Notes under the pieces: model-generated
Told to the model about the DNA's origin: nothing
What the model saw: the letters and a program-made list of their open reading frames with translations, nothing else
The model's database searches: none
Position numbers and translations under genes: made by a program
Origin: VHCN01 sp964589935
GTDB taxonomy: Bacteria > Verrucomicrobiota > Verrucomicrobiia > Limisphaerales > VHCN01
NCBI GenBank assembly: GCA_964589935.1
Contig: CAZPVD010000004.1
Location: forward strand, 124,001-188,000
Length of the DNA: 64,000 nucleotides
Reading direction: 5' to 3'
Shown: positions 33,501 to 43,500 of the stretch, in pieces
Layout of the letters: every line of letters starts with the position of its first letter
Position numbering within the stretch: the first letter of the stretch is position 1

Positions 33501-36224
33501 AAGGACCGGCTGGGGAACTGGACCTACTACACCTACAATTCCATCCGGCAGCGCACCGCCATCACCAATGCCCTCGGCTATGTCACGCTGTTCACCTACT
33601 GCGACTGCGGCGCGGTGGAAACGATCACCGACGCTCTGACAAATGTGACCACGTTCACCCACGACCTGAACGGGCGGCTCCTGCGAACGCTCTACGCCGA
33701 CGGAAATTACACGACGAACGTGTATGATTCCCTGGGGCGGGTGGTGGCGACCGGGGATGCCGGAGGCCATTGGACGACGACGTATTACAACAATCAAGGG
33801 TTGGTTTCAGCGGTCAGCAATGCCTTTGGACAGGTCATGTCCACTGCTTACGACATCGAGGATCACGCCACGAACCGGGTGGATGCCAACGGGGTGTCGA
33901 TCACGATGACATACGATGATGCAGGGCGATTGCTATCGCGGACGTATCCCGACAGCGGGGTTGAGAAATTCGCCTATTCAGCCAGAGGCGTGACTGCCTA
34001 CACCAACCAACTCGGGTATGTGACCACGTATGGCTACGACGAGGTGGGACGCAAGCTGGCTGAGACGAATGCCAACAGTGAAATCGTTCGGTTCAGCTAC
34101 AACGCTGCCAGTGACATGCTGAAGCTCATTGACGGCAAGAACCAGACGAATATGTGGAACTACGATCTTTACGGCCGGGCCACAAACAAAGTGGATGCCA
34201 CTGGCACCGAGATTTTCCGTTATCAATTCGATGCCAACAACCGGCTGACCAACCGTTGGAGTGCGGCCAAGGGAAACACGGTCTATGCTTACGATGCAGT
34301 GGGCAATCTGACCACAGTGGACTACCCGACCAGCACCGACCTCTCCTTCGCCTACGATGCGGCCAACCGGATGACAAACATGGTGGATGCGGTCGGCACG
34401 ACAAAGTTCACCTACACGGCCAGCGGCCAGCTCGCGAGCGAGGATGGCCCGTGGAGCAGTGACACGGTTTCCTACATCTACAACACCTCGCGTCAGCGCC
34501 AGACCATGAGCGTGGCCCAGCCTGATGGGTCTTTCTGGACCCAGAACTACACGTATGACGCGGCCCGCCGGTTGAAGACCACCACCTCGCCGGCAGGGCC
34601 GTTCCTCTACGATTATCAGGGGGCCGGTTCGTTGCGGAGCCGGTTGACACAGCCCAGCGGCGCCTACATTGCCGACAGCTACGATTCGGTGGCCCGGCTC
34701 ACGGACACCCGGCTGGTCAACACGCGCGGGCAGGTGCTCAACGAGCACCAGTATGGCTACAACGCGGGCAGCCAGCGCACGAACACGGTGCGGACGGACG
34801 GGAGCAAGGTGGCCTACACCTACGACGGCATTGGGCAGTTGAAGACGGCCACGGGCAGGGAGGCGGACAACACGTCGCGGCTGCACGAGCAGTTCGGCTA
34901 CGCCTACGATGCCGCCGGGAACTTGAATTACCGGACGAACAATGCTCTAGTGCAGGCGTTCAACGTGGATTCCCTGAACCAACTGACCACGAACACCCGC
35001 AGCGGGACGCTGACGGTGGCGGGAATGTCGAGCGCCTCGGCGACGAACGTGACGGTGAATTCCTCGACGGCGACGCGCTACGGGGACAACACGTTTGCGA
35101 AGGACGGGTTCTCGCTGGCGGACGGGACGAACACATTCACGGCCATCGCGCAAGATGCGGCAGGGAACGCGGCCACGAATGCGGTCACGGTTTATTTGCC
35201 AGCAACGAATGTGTTCCAGTATGACGCCAACGGAAACCTGTTGAGTGACGGACGGCGCGCATTCACCTACGATGACGAAAACCAGCTGACGAGTGTATTG
35301 GTGACGAACGCATGGAAGAGTGAGTTCACCTACGACGGGAAGATGCGACGACGGGAGCGCAAGGAATACGTCTGGCAGAGCGGAGCTTGGACGCTGATGC
35401 AGGAAGTGCATTACATTTACGATGGCAATTTGGTAGTTCAGGAACGCGATGGAAGCAACAATCCGCAGGTGAGCTACACCAGAGGAAGGGACTTGAGTGG
35501 CAGTCTCGAAGGGGCGGGCGGCATCGGCGGATTGCTGGCACGCTACGATCACGCTTCAAAATCCAGTGCACACTACCATGCCGACGGTAACGGAAATGTC
35601 ACAGCACTGGTAAATGTGTTGCAAACGATTATTGGAAAGTATTTCTACGATCCGTTCGGAAATACGCTGGCAATGAGCGGGCCACTGGCTGAAGCGAATT
35701 TGTATCGATTTTCGAGCAAGGAATATCATATAGCGTCTGGCACCCTCTATTACCTCTATCGTTACTATGAACCAAACCTGCAGCGATGGCCAAATAGAGA
35801 CCCGTTGGGAGAGTCTGGGTTTGAGGCCCTACGTGCGCTCCGCCCCTTTATCGCGGAAAAAATGAATGCTAACCCCTATTCATTTGTCAAAAATGACGGG
35901 GTAAATAAGTCTGATCCCCTTGGCTTGATGGACTCGGTAACGCTCGGGATTTTAGGTTGCATTCGAAGTGGAAAGCCTCCGGCAGAATGCTTCTGTGAAA
36001 TCATCGCGCCCGGAGGACAGGAAGCAGAGTGCGAGCAGAAGCTAGGTAAGTGCATAGATGCAATTTGTAAGGGGTTGCCTAACCTGAAGAATGGCAAACT
36101 GGGGCGATTGCCCAACAGTAACGAGTGGTGCCATTGCGGATGTGAGCAGGCATTTCCTACAGCTACAGATAAGGACAGAAAAGATTGCGATAAGGCGTGT
36201 GATAAAGCATTTCCTAGAAAATGA
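30588..36224 (+). CDS. RHS-repeat protein with N-terminal C39-like peptidase and Cys-rich tip
   Basis: A 1878-aa exported protein. Signal peptide to about residue 24. Residues 180-300 form a C39-like peptidase: C196 in SFKCGTYALSH, H267 in NQNHYAAI and D283 in VVDPTFG. A glycine/cysteine-rich linker follows near 340-380. About 500-1700 is a run of YD/RHS repeats (for example RTSITYPDG-like and GYDEVGRKLAETN). The RHS core YRFSSKEYHIASGTLYYLYR, then NRDPLGE, starts at about 1704. The last 98 residues are a variable tip with eleven cysteines. In polymorphic toxins the tip is the toxin and is released inside the shell; the N-terminal peptidase could do export or release. The small exported protein after it may be the immunity factor. 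Confidence 0.82.
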   Translation: MKATRHLTHIIGIIGIVLTTALHGAETKSAADRIVRFVDFGQRIVWVGDTAPSEVESAELLAILELARNNNKTGVCNGLDKFLETHAVSPWAPSLHSILGKHYYNIGRYTLALSHLETAWNMTKEAKNGKAKQVADFAFAHWTRLLASLGRVETLRQLFKETQGRVYDRGPLSQMVAVTQEASTIMTNRPGDSFKCGTYALSHVGAKMLGTNFISKSLMSIPSPSTGFSMSVLADYSKQFKLDLVPARRIAGTGLIVPSVVHWNQNHYAAITEQSGEFYRVVDPTFGYHRFMTLETINAEASGEFLIPENQVSKDWQVLTETEARQIIGRGYPYLLYNWHDGSCPEPATEGTCPNCPEGSGGAGSGGGPGGCKTCPKGASEPGMPVWRVSEPWINVWIHDEPLGYQPSRGQRISAPIYYKQRDGTLSALYFFCFGVSWNSPLQSFVEFDYDSWPTHLWSWIHYPAGSSDIEFTTAPWSYRGYMNNTLRTVLTNANGQVTGMEVKYPGGIKDIYDFGVTNSQTNVVYAFITSRTDSKGFTTRYMYDADAITNSVVRLTGIVDADGKTNTITYVSTNAYSTNLIASVTDPFGRSATFDYDDNGVLTNVTDVAGLSSRFLYDDNGWPTNLITPYGTNYFTYQLTNLISAYQVRAVYVTEADGGKSLYCYASDLTNVPSSYPSSEVPTNTPIDTLQNTHLDARNSFVWNRQQYSRLSTNFLNTLDLGNLTTNDFAIARQRIWIYPGNHGSVNTLSVQRDPSPEGTTPGLKTWYDYPDKIGNDPELIGTQILPGVIARVLPDGSTWWRWFQRDDWGTVTNMVETYTSGTSIGTRTNIYTYSTNKIDLLSVTGPDGNVHASYGYDTNHNVLAFTNAVGDVTSYTYDANNRVTSITRPTGLTTTNIYNSDGWLDTTIDVEIARTNSYTYTNGLVYTHTDERGLTTTNIWDALQRLTSVTYPDGTYTSNQYTYLDLTATKDRLGNWTYYTYNSIRQRTAITNALGYVTLFTYCDCGAVETITDALTNVTTFTHDLNGRLLRTLYADGNYTTNVYDSLGRVVATGDAGGHWTTTYYNNQGLVSAVSNAFGQVMSTAYDIEDHATNRVDANGVSITMTYDDAGRLLSRTYPDSGVEKFAYSARGVTAYTNQLGYVTTYGYDEVGRKLAETNANSEIVRFSYNAASDMLKLIDGKNQTNMWNYDLYGRATNKVDATGTEIFRYQFDANNRLTNRWSAAKGNTVYAYDAVGNLTTVDYPTSTDLSFAYDAANRMTNMVDAVGTTKFTYTASGQLASEDGPWSSDTVSYIYNTSRQRQTMSVAQPDGSFWTQNYTYDAARRLKTTTSPAGPFLYDYQGAGSLRSRLTQPSGAYIADSYDSVARLTDTRLVNTRGQVLNEHQYGYNAGSQRTNTVRTDGSKVAYTYDGIGQLKTATGREADNTSRLHEQFGYAYDAAGNLNYRTNNALVQAFNVDSLNQLTTNTRSGTLTVAGMSSASATNVTVNSSTATRYGDNTFAKDGFSLADGTNTFTAIAQDAAGNAATNAVTVYLPATNVFQYDANGNLLSDGRRAFTYDDENQLTSVLVTNAWKSEFTYDGKMRRRERKEYVWQSGAWTLMQEVHYIYDGNLVVQERDGSNNPQVSYTRGRDLSGSLEGAGGIGGLLARYDHASKSSAHYHADGNGNVTALVNVLQTIIGKYFYDPFGNTLAMSGPLAEANLYRFSSKEYHIASGTLYYLYRYYEPNLQRWPNRDPLGESGFEALRALRPFIAEKMNANPYSFVKNDGVNKSDPLGLMDSVTLGILGCIRSGKPPAECFCEIIAPGGQEAECEQKLGKCIDAICKGLPNLKNGKLGRLPNSNEWCHCGCEQAFPTATDKDRKDCDKACDKAFPRK

Positions 36225-36233
36225 GATTAGCAT

Positions 36234-36668
36234 ATGAAGCCCATATCAAAACATCGAAAGTTATTAGCGACCCTGATAAGCCTTGTTATCATTGGATTTA
36301 CTTGCCAAAACTGTTTCGGGGAAATCGGGGAAATCGTTCTGCCTAGACTCAATGTGATTGGCTCGTCCTTCGTAACAGTGACCAATGTTTTAGAGATTGT
36401 GCCTGCCGCAAAGATGCCAAAAACTGTTACCTTCGATTTGAAGGATGGTAGGGTAGTTGGATTGGTGTGCGACTACGACACTGGTGAAGCAGATTTTCAG
36501 GTAATCAAATTACAATTGTCGAGATGGCTTAAAGCTAAGCCAAAATTTGAAGGGAATAAGACCGCTACATGGCGATTGGATGACACAAAATCCGCACTCA
36601 TGCTTACTTGGGATACAGAAAAGGAAGTGATGCGAATTATTTTGATCTCGAAGGTAAGGTCGCAATGA
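36234..36668 (+). CDS. Small exported protein, candidate immunity protein
   Basis: A 144-aa protein with a signal peptide (LLATLISLVIIGFTCQNCFG, cleavage near residue 30) and a beta-rich mature part. It starts nine bases after the RHS stop, so co-translation is expected. No family is recognised. Position directly behind the variable tip is typical for immunity genes, and export would put it where a periplasmic or surface toxin acts. The mature part contains no cysteine, in contrast to the tip. Function is inferred from position only. Confidence 0.55.
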   Translation: MKPISKHRKLLATLISLVIIGFTCQNCFGEIGEIVLPRLNVIGSSFVTVTNVLEIVPAAKMPKTVTFDLKDGRVVGLVCDYDTGEADFQVIKLQLSRWLKAKPKFEGNKTATWRLDDTKSALMLTWDTEKEVMRIILISKVRSQ

Positions 36669-37036
36669 GAGTGAACCCCTCACGCCAATCCTAGCACCGT
36701 CCTTGAGCACGCCTTTCGGATAAGGATGTTTGGACGTGGCGGGTCAGTAGAAGCCGCCGAAGGGATGCGAAGTCCAGCGCCGGCTTTTTTCTCTGAGGAT
36801 GAGTTCGCCGCGCAGGCGAAATGAACTCTACACGCCAACCGTAGCACTCGTATTGCCAATGAATCTTGAACGCCTTGCCCGCCTCGTGGCGCTGTCCCGG
36901 TCAACCATGGGCGTTGTCGGAGACTCTTTCACTCTCAACGCCCGGTTCGTCTTCGGTGATGGATGCGACTGTCCCGGTTATGTCGGCTTTGATATGGAGC
37001 CTTCGGCGTTACTGGTCAATGAGGCTTTCAAGCAGT
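36669..37036. other. Intergenic gap with a possible weak terminator
   Basis: About 370 bases without a gene I can support. AGCCG (36752-36756) and CGGCT (36781-36785) can pair over a long loop and are followed by TTTTT, so this may end the RHS transcript. Two similar phrases (CACGCCAATCCTAGCACCGT and CACGCCAACCGTAGCACTCG) occur about 150 bases apart, which hints at an old local duplication. Confidence 0.4.
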
Positions 37037-37804
37037 TTACGGCTTGGGTCCGCTGCCCGGCTGAGTTCCGGCAAGCACCAGATATTCGACCAACGACTCA
37101 ATCTGCGCCTGTGTCAGCGGCCCAGCGACAGTCTTTGCAAACGCCGGCATCAAACTATCCGGCTTGCCTTGGGTGATGATCTGACGCCAGAAGTCGGGAG
37201 TGCTCGGCTTCTTGAGCGTCTTTAAGTCCGGCACCATGGAAGCCCGATGTTCGGCCTCGTGGCAGATTCCACACGCCACAACGAACAGTTCCTTGCCTAG
37301 CTTCTCCTTGACCGGCTCGGCATGGCACTTCGCGCACTCGCCCTTGAACACCGCCTGCCGATCTACTTTGGCCAACTCTTGATTGCGCTTCCGTGTTTCT
37401 TCTGCGGTCATCGGCTCCTGAATCGTCAGCTTGCTGGTCAGCACCCGGAGGCCCGCGCTTGAATTCACGATCACCGACTTCACGAGCACGCCCCTTTTGC
37501 CGCGCACATCGGTCGTCACCTCGATCCTCCCCGAATCGCCCGGCTTTAACACCCACGGCTTCACCGGGATCACCGCCTTGCTGCAACCGCAGGATGTCTG
37601 CACATCGAGGATTGTCACCTCGTTCACGGACACATTGGTCACGGAGAACATCGTGAGCGCATTGGTCTGGCTGGCGAAGCAGATCACCTCCTTGTGCATC
37701 GCGTCCCAAGCCAACGGCTGCGATGACGCCGGTTGGGCTAATGTGGCCCATGTCCCGGTGATGGTGAGGACGGCAACCAAACCGATGAGCAAAGCGGCCT
37801 TCAT
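37037..37804 (-). CDS. DUF1573 protein fused to a c-type cytochrome domain
   Basis: A 255-aa exported protein from ATG 37804 (signal MKAALLIGLVAVLTITGTWA). Residues 40-135 form a DUF1573 immunoglobulin-like domain (TSCGCSKAVIPVKP and PGDSGRIEVTTDVRGKRG are its hallmarks). Residues 160-245 form a cytochrome c domain with two CxxCH heme motifs, CAKCH and CGICH, and the distal region SLMPAF. One motif is usual for such small domains, so two close together are notable. Likely periplasmic electron carrier. It is transcribed away from the PEGA operon, and the shared element lies in the gap between them, facing the other way. Confidence 0.78.
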   Translation of the reverse strand: MKAALLIGLVAVLTITGTWATLAQPASSQPLAWDAMHKEVICFASQTNALTMFSVTNVSVNEVTILDVQTSCGCSKAVIPVKPWVLKPGDSGRIEVTTDVRGKRGVLVKSVIVNSSAGLRVLTSKLTIQEPMTAEETRKRNQELAKVDRQAVFKGECAKCHAEPVKEKLGKELFVVACGICHEAEHRASMVPDLKTLKKPSTPDFWRQIITQGKPDSLMPAFAKTVAGPLTQAQIESLVEYLVLAGTQPGSGPKP

Positions 37805-37875
37805 GGAACTGCCCAAGGATAGGCCACCATCCCGGTGAAAATCGAGCCATTTCCACCAGAAAATCGCCTCTTTCC

Positions 37876-37914
37876 CCTTACTCCCTTCGGAGTAGTCCTT
37901 TCGAGCAATATACG
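37876..37914 (+). promoter_or_regulatory. Shared upstream element, copy 3
   Basis: CTTACTCC and TTCGAGCAATATAC separated by 15 bases, as in copies 1 and 2, but the bases between and before are not conserved. It faces the PEGA/ATPase/hydrolase operon, 75 bases before ATG 37990 (45 before the alternative TTG at 37960). Confidence 0.72.
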
Positions 37915-37989
37915 AACCGGGGCGACCGTGATAAAAGGAGATGTGCCATTGGTCATGCATTGAATTTGAGGATTCAACCAGTCGCCGCC

Positions 37990-39783
37990 ATGAACTCTGT
38001 TGTCGAGGAATCGCCGACTGTCGCTGCGCTCCCGAAAAAGAGACACTGGAAACCGTTCCAGCCGCTCATCATCTACCTGATCGTCTCGCTGCCGATTCTG
38101 GGCTGGGACACACACCGACGACTTGCGGCCCGGACATTTTTGCGGGCCGACGTGACCCTTGAAGGAACGCGGTTGGAAGCCCCGCTTCAGATGGAGATTG
38201 ACGGCCAGCCGCATGCGTTGATCCGGTCTGTAACTCCCGGCTTCAAGACCATCCGCCTGTCGAGCCGGGACACGGAAGCGTGGGAGACAAACAAGTTCGT
38301 CTGGTATGGTGAGAACTCCTTGGGAACAGTGCAACTCAAGCGCAGCCGCGGTGACCTGCGAGTGGCTGTCAAACCCGCGCCATTGGAAGCTAGTATCACG
38401 GGCCGGTTCACCAACACCACGAGTTCCAGTAGCACGCCGACATTTACCGGCCTGCCCGTCGGCGACTACCGCGTCCGCCTGCGCTTTGAGCATTTCTCGC
38501 GCGAAGTGAGGACGACGGTGACGCGCGGCCCGGTCAACACCCTCAGCCAGTCCTTCCCGGTCGGACACCTGCAAATCGAGTCGGAACCGCCGGACGCCTC
38601 CTATGAACTGCAAAATGAAGACTTCGATCCCGTGCATGTGCGAGGCGCAACTCCGGCCCAAATAAAGGACCTGCCGCCGGGCGGTTACCGGCTGAAAGTC
38701 AGCCGTGGCGATTACGTCCTGCCGCGCCTCTTCTCCCTGAACGCGGGCCAAACCAACACCATCCGCACCGTGTTTGAATATGGGAAGCTGAACATCAGCT
38801 CGGAGCCGACAAATGCTGCTGTGACGCTCAACGGCACCAATGCAGGACACACACCGGTGCTCTTGGAGAACCTGCAACCGGGCCAATACACGGTGGAAGC
38901 GGCGCAGGAAGGTTTTCACCCGGCCCGCTGGTTGGTGGAAGTGAAGGGCAACGAAACCGTAGTCCTCTCCACCAATCTCCTGAGCGTCCGTTACACCGAA
39001 GCGATGCGACGGGCGAAAGAGCACCTGTATGGGTTTCCGAAGGACTACCACGCGGCTCTCACCGAAGTGGCGGAAGCACTGGCGGCAAAACCCGGCGACA
39101 CGGCAGCCACTGAACTGAAACAGGAAGCGCAGTATTTGTCGCATCAACAGGACGCCAGAGAGGCCTTGCTAGCCGGGCAGTTGACGAACGCATTGAAGTC
39201 GGTGGAACTGGCGTTGAACCTCAAACCAGAAGGCCGGGAGGCAACGGAATTGAAGGCGGATATTGAGCGCGCCGTTCGCGAAGCCGAAGAACGGCGGCAG
39301 ATGGAAGCGCGCCGCAAGGCGGAAGAGGAGCAGCGCCGCATCGCCGCCGAGAAGGAAGCGACCCGAAGACAGAACATGCAGGCTGCCGTGGGTGCGTTCA
39401 ACAAGGGCGCGGCGAACAAGCCTGCCGGCCAGCGAGTGACGTGGAAAACCAGCGTCTCGCACAGCGACGCGGCGTCCGCGCTCGCGCGGGCCGTGGGCCA
39501 GCCGCCCGACAAGTGGAACATCCTCAACCAGGAGAAGGGCGAAAGCTACGTGCAATACACCCTCGTGGGCGTTGGTTTTCCCGGAGCGGCGCGGCACGCG
39601 CTGGTGCAATGCGCGCAACTGGACACGTTCACGGAAGTGCGCGCGGCCTTCTGGCTGGAGGAGATCAAGGGGCCGCTCGGCATCACCATCAGGATCGAGG
39701 GGACGATCACGGACAACCTGCGCACGATGGCGCCGGTCTTCCGTGAGAAACTCGAACGGCAGATCGGCAAACCGTTGCAATGA
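37990..39783 (+). CDS. Membrane-anchored PEGA-domain protein with coiled coil
   Basis: A 597-aa protein, first gene of the coupled operon. One membrane segment lies near residues 25-39 (PLIIYLIVSLPILGW). Two PEGA-type repeats lie at about 190-245 and 267-310 (IESEPPDASYELQN and ISSEPTNAAVTLNG, each ending in a GxY turn). A TPR-like helical stretch lies at 345-430, then a long coiled coil (EAEERRQMEARRKAEEEQRR). The C-terminal 130 residues form a separate alpha/beta domain. The start is uncertain: ATG 37990 or TTG 37960. The stop overlaps the next ATG (ATGA). PEGA proteins typically sit at the cell surface or in signalling complexes. Likely scaffold for the ATPase two genes downstream. Confidence 0.7.
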   Translation: MNSVVEESPTVAALPKKRHWKPFQPLIIYLIVSLPILGWDTHRRLAARTFLRADVTLEGTRLEAPLQMEIDGQPHALIRSVTPGFKTIRLSSRDTEAWETNKFVWYGENSLGTVQLKRSRGDLRVAVKPAPLEASITGRFTNTTSSSSTPTFTGLPVGDYRVRLRFEHFSREVRTTVTRGPVNTLSQSFPVGHLQIESEPPDASYELQNEDFDPVHVRGATPAQIKDLPPGGYRLKVSRGDYVLPRLFSLNAGQTNTIRTVFEYGKLNISSEPTNAAVTLNGTNAGHTPVLLENLQPGQYTVEAAQEGFHPARWLVEVKGNETVVLSTNLLSVRYTEAMRRAKEHLYGFPKDYHAALTEVAEALAAKPGDTAATELKQEAQYLSHQQDAREALLAGQLTNALKSVELALNLKPEGREATELKADIERAVREAEERRQMEARRKAEEEQRRIAAEKEATRRQNMQAAVGAFNKGAANKPAGQRVTWKTSVSHSDAASALARAVGQPPDKWNILNQEKGESYVQYTLVGVGFPGAARHALVQCAQLDTFTEVRAAFWLEEIKGPLGITIRIEGTITDNLRTMAPVFREKLERQIGKPLQ

Positions 39784-40511
39784 GCGAGATTCGATTGACC
39801 GACACGGTTGTGGCCCCGGTGCGGCTGGCGGTGGGCATGCACGCCTTCTTTCAGGTGCGCGGCAGCGAAGAGCTGGCGCATTGGGCGAAACTGTTCGAGC
39901 AGTTCAGCTATTCCCCGCAGGAATTCTATGGGCTGGTGGACAAAGCCCTTGATCCCCGGCAAATCCCCGGAGCGGGCACCGGCTTGGTGACGCTCAAGGA
40001 AGGCGGCATCCTTTCTCCATCGCGGCTCTACCTGAACATCAAGCGGGAGCGGCTGGTGTTCCTGCTCTGCGCCGCGCCGTTCGGCAGCGGCTTCTTTGTT
40101 TCCTCGCACCTCTTGGACTACCGCTCCGGTGCGAACCTGCTTCACTATCTCATAGCCCTCGCGTTGATCTTTGGTGCCGGGTTCGGGACGCTCGTCAAAT
40201 TCGGATTCGTGCCCGCCCTGTTCGTGATGGGGCTGTTGTTCACGCTGTTCTGGTCGCTGTTCCGCCGCGCCGTCGAGGTCGGGGGCGAATGGCTGGACGA
40301 CAAGCTCGCGGAAACGCCCGTCATCGGCCCCATCTACGAGAGCCTGTTCCGGCCCGACACCTACTACCGGCGCGACACGGCGGAGATGTTCCGGCAGGCG
40401 GTGCACAACGCGGTGCTCGCGGCCATTGACGAGATGACGAACCAGAAAGGCATTCGGCCGCTTTCCGACGAGGAGAGGAAGCCCGTGCTCCGCAACCTTT
40501 ACCAGAGATGA
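39780..40511 (+). CDS. Membrane protein of unknown function
   Basis: A 243-aa protein with two or three membrane segments near residues 118-160 (LLHYLIALALIFGAGFGTLV and FVPALFVMGLLFTLFWSLF). The N-terminal 95 residues are soluble, and the C-terminal 80 residues after RRAVEVGGEWLDD are charged. I recognise no family. It overlaps both neighbours by four bases (ATGA). The gene product is likely the membrane part of a complex with the ATPase that follows. Confidence 0.68.
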   Translation: MSEIRLTDTVVAPVRLAVGMHAFFQVRGSEELAHWAKLFEQFSYSPQEFYGLVDKALDPRQIPGAGTGLVTLKEGGILSPSRLYLNIKRERLVFLLCAAPFGSGFFVSSHLLDYRSGANLLHYLIALALIFGAGFGTLVKFGFVPALFVMGLLFTLFWSLFRRAVEVGGEWLDDKLAETPVIGPIYESLFRPDTYYRRDTAEMFRQAVHNAVLAAIDEMTNQKGIRPLSDEERKPVLRNLYQR

Positions 40512-43500
40512 CCGCGGGACTGTCAGCGGCCGAGGCGTTGACGGAGCAGTTTTACGCGTGGGAACTGCGCGGACGGGGCTGGCAGAGCTGGGCCGGGCCG
40601 GTGGAACTTGAACCGCCGTTCCGTCCGTTCACCGGTCATCATCTACCCCGCACCTTTTACCACGATGACGGCAGGGTTCCGCCGTCCGGCTGGCTGGAAC
40701 GGCTGCTCGTCGGCCAACCCGCTCCGCCGCCCCTGCCTGACGATTCCATTGGAGCCGTTGAAGAACCCGCCCCGGAGTTCATCGAGCGGCTGCCGGAGCT
40801 CACGGAACTTCAACTGGCCCTGCCGCCGGACAGCCAGCCCAAGTCCGAAGTGTTCGAGCAACTGCTGTCGAGCCTGCACTACTGCCGCAAGCCGCTGGCG
40901 TTCGAGGTCGTGGGCACTGCGGATTCCATGGTCACACAGATGGTTGTGGAACAATGCGACGTGACCCAGGTGGCACCCCAGCTCAAGGCGCACTTTCCTG
41001 ACGCCGTCATTGAGCCGAAACGGGACTTCCTCAAGTCGCACTGGGAACGCACGCAGACCGGCGCCACCGTGCTGCTCGACTTCGGGCTGGATCGCGAGTT
41101 CATGCTGCCATTGGCGACGAACCATTTCGCCACGGATCCGCTTGTCGGGGTGACCGGTGCGTTGGAGCGGCTTGGAGCCTGTGAACTGGGCGCATTGCAA
41201 ATCCTCTTTGCCCCGGCCCGTCATCCGTGGGCCGGGAGCATCGTGCGGGCGGTCTGCACTTCGGACGGTGAGCCGTTCTTTGAGAACGCGCCGGAGATGC
41301 TCGCCGCGATGAAGCTAAAACTGTCCCACCCGCTTTACACCGTCGTCGTGCGCGTGGCGGCAAGGTCGCCTGACGAAAAGCGGGCGTGGCAGATCGCGAA
41401 GGGATTGGCCGGGGCGCTCTGCCTGTTTCAAAACCCACAGGGCAACGAACTGGTCGCGCTCGACAACGACTTCGACGATTGGGAGCACGGACAGGACTTC
41501 ATCCACCGGCTCACCCGAAGGAGCGGAATGCTCTTGAACAGCGATGAACTCGTTGCCCTGGTTCACCTGCCCACGGCGGCGGTGCGTTCGCCAAAACTCC
41601 AACGACAGACCAAGACCACCAAAGCCGCGCCGGACTTCACGGCCAATGGCGGCATCCTGCTCGGAGCCAACGAACACGAAGGCGCGAAGCGCCCGGTGAT
41701 GCTCACGCCGGAACAGCGGATGCGGCACACGCACGTGATCGGCACGCCCGGCACCGGCAAGTCCACGCTCCTCCTCAACCTGATCGTCCAGGACATTCAC
41801 CGGGGCGAAGGGCTGGCCGTGCTCGACCCGCACGGCGATCTGATCGAAAAGATATTGGACTACATCCCGCCGACACGCTGGGATGACGTGGTGATGGTGG
41901 ACCCATCGGATGAACAGTTTCCCGTCGGGTTCAACATCCTGTCGGCGCACACGGATTTGGAGCGGACGCTGCTCGCCTCGGACTTGGTCGGCGTCTTTCA
42001 GCGGCTCTCGACGTCGTGGGGCGACCAGATGACGAGCGTGCTCGGCAACGCCATCCTCGCCTTTCTTGAAAGCGACCGCGGCGGCACGCTGCCGGAACTG
42101 CGCCGGTTCCTGATCGAGCCGGAGTTTCGGAAGGACTTCCTCAAGACCGTCAAAGACCCGGAAGTCGTGTATTACTGGCAGAAGGAGTTCGGCTTGGTCG
42201 GCGGCAAATCCCTCGGCCCGCTCCTGACACGGCTGGACACCTTCCTGCGCCCCAAGGCCATCCGCTACATGGTGGGGCAGAAGTCCAACCGCCTGAACTT
42301 CGGCGACATCATGGACACGGGGAAGATCGTGCTGGCGAAGCTGCCACAGGGATTGATTGGAGAGGAGAACGCCTTCCTGCTCGGCTCGGTCTTGGTGGGC
42401 AAACTCCAGCAGATGGCGATGGCCCGCCAGGCGCAGCACATATCAGCCCGCAAGGACTTCTACCTCTACATTGACGAGTTCCATCACTTCATCACGCCTT
42501 CGATGGCGGCCATTCTCACCGGGGCGCGCAAGTATCGGCTGGGGCTCGTTCTGGCGCACCAGGAGGTGCGGCAGTTGCAGCGGGACTCCGACGTGGCCGG
42601 CGCGGTGTTGGCGAACCCGGCCACGCGCATCTGTTTCCGCGTGGGCGATGAGGACGCGCGGCGGCTCTCGGAGAGCTTCGCGTCGTTCACTGCGCAAGAC
42701 CTGCAAAACCTCGACACGGGCGAGGCGATCTGCCGGATGGAGCGGTTTGACTTCAACCTGCGCACGGCCCCGCTGCCGCCCGCCACGCCGAACGCCTACA
42801 CGCGCGAGGCGGTCTATGAACGGTCACGCCGCAAGTATGCGTCGGCTCGCGCTGCCGTGGAGGAGGAACTGGCCAAGAGCCGTGCCAACGTCGAGCCGCC
42901 GGAGCCTGCGGTGGACCCGTTTGCCAAGCGCAGGGCGAAGGTGGAGGCGGCTCCAGCGAAGGAAACGCATCCAACGGAACGAACACCCGCAGAACAAACT
43001 GCCGTCACTGAAAACACAAGCGGGGCGAAGCCTCTTCCGGTGTCACAAACGTCAAGAGAGGCGCAGCCTCCCGAAGCGCCGAAGCCGCCTCCTGTGACTC
43101 CTCAACCCGGCAAGGGCGGGCCCCAACACCGCCGTTTGCAGGAAACGTTCAAGCTCTTGGCAGAACGGCTGGGCTGGCGCGCTTCCATCGAGGAAGCGGT
43201 GCCGGGCGGGAGCGTGGACATCGCCTTCGGGAAAGGAAAGGTCACGGTGGCCTGCGAGATTTCCGTGACGACAGGTGTGGATTACGAAATCGGCAACCTC
43301 CGCAAATGCCTCGGTGCATCCTTCACTCATGTCGTCATGGTGAGCGAAGACCCAAAGCATCTGGCGAAAATCGAGACGGCGGCCAAGGAAGCTTTCACCG
43401 CAGCAGAACTGAACAAGATTCGTTTTCTCGAACCCGATGGACTGCTTGTGCTGCTCGAAGAAGTCACCGCCGCGCAAGCGGGCGGTGAGAAGACGGTCAA

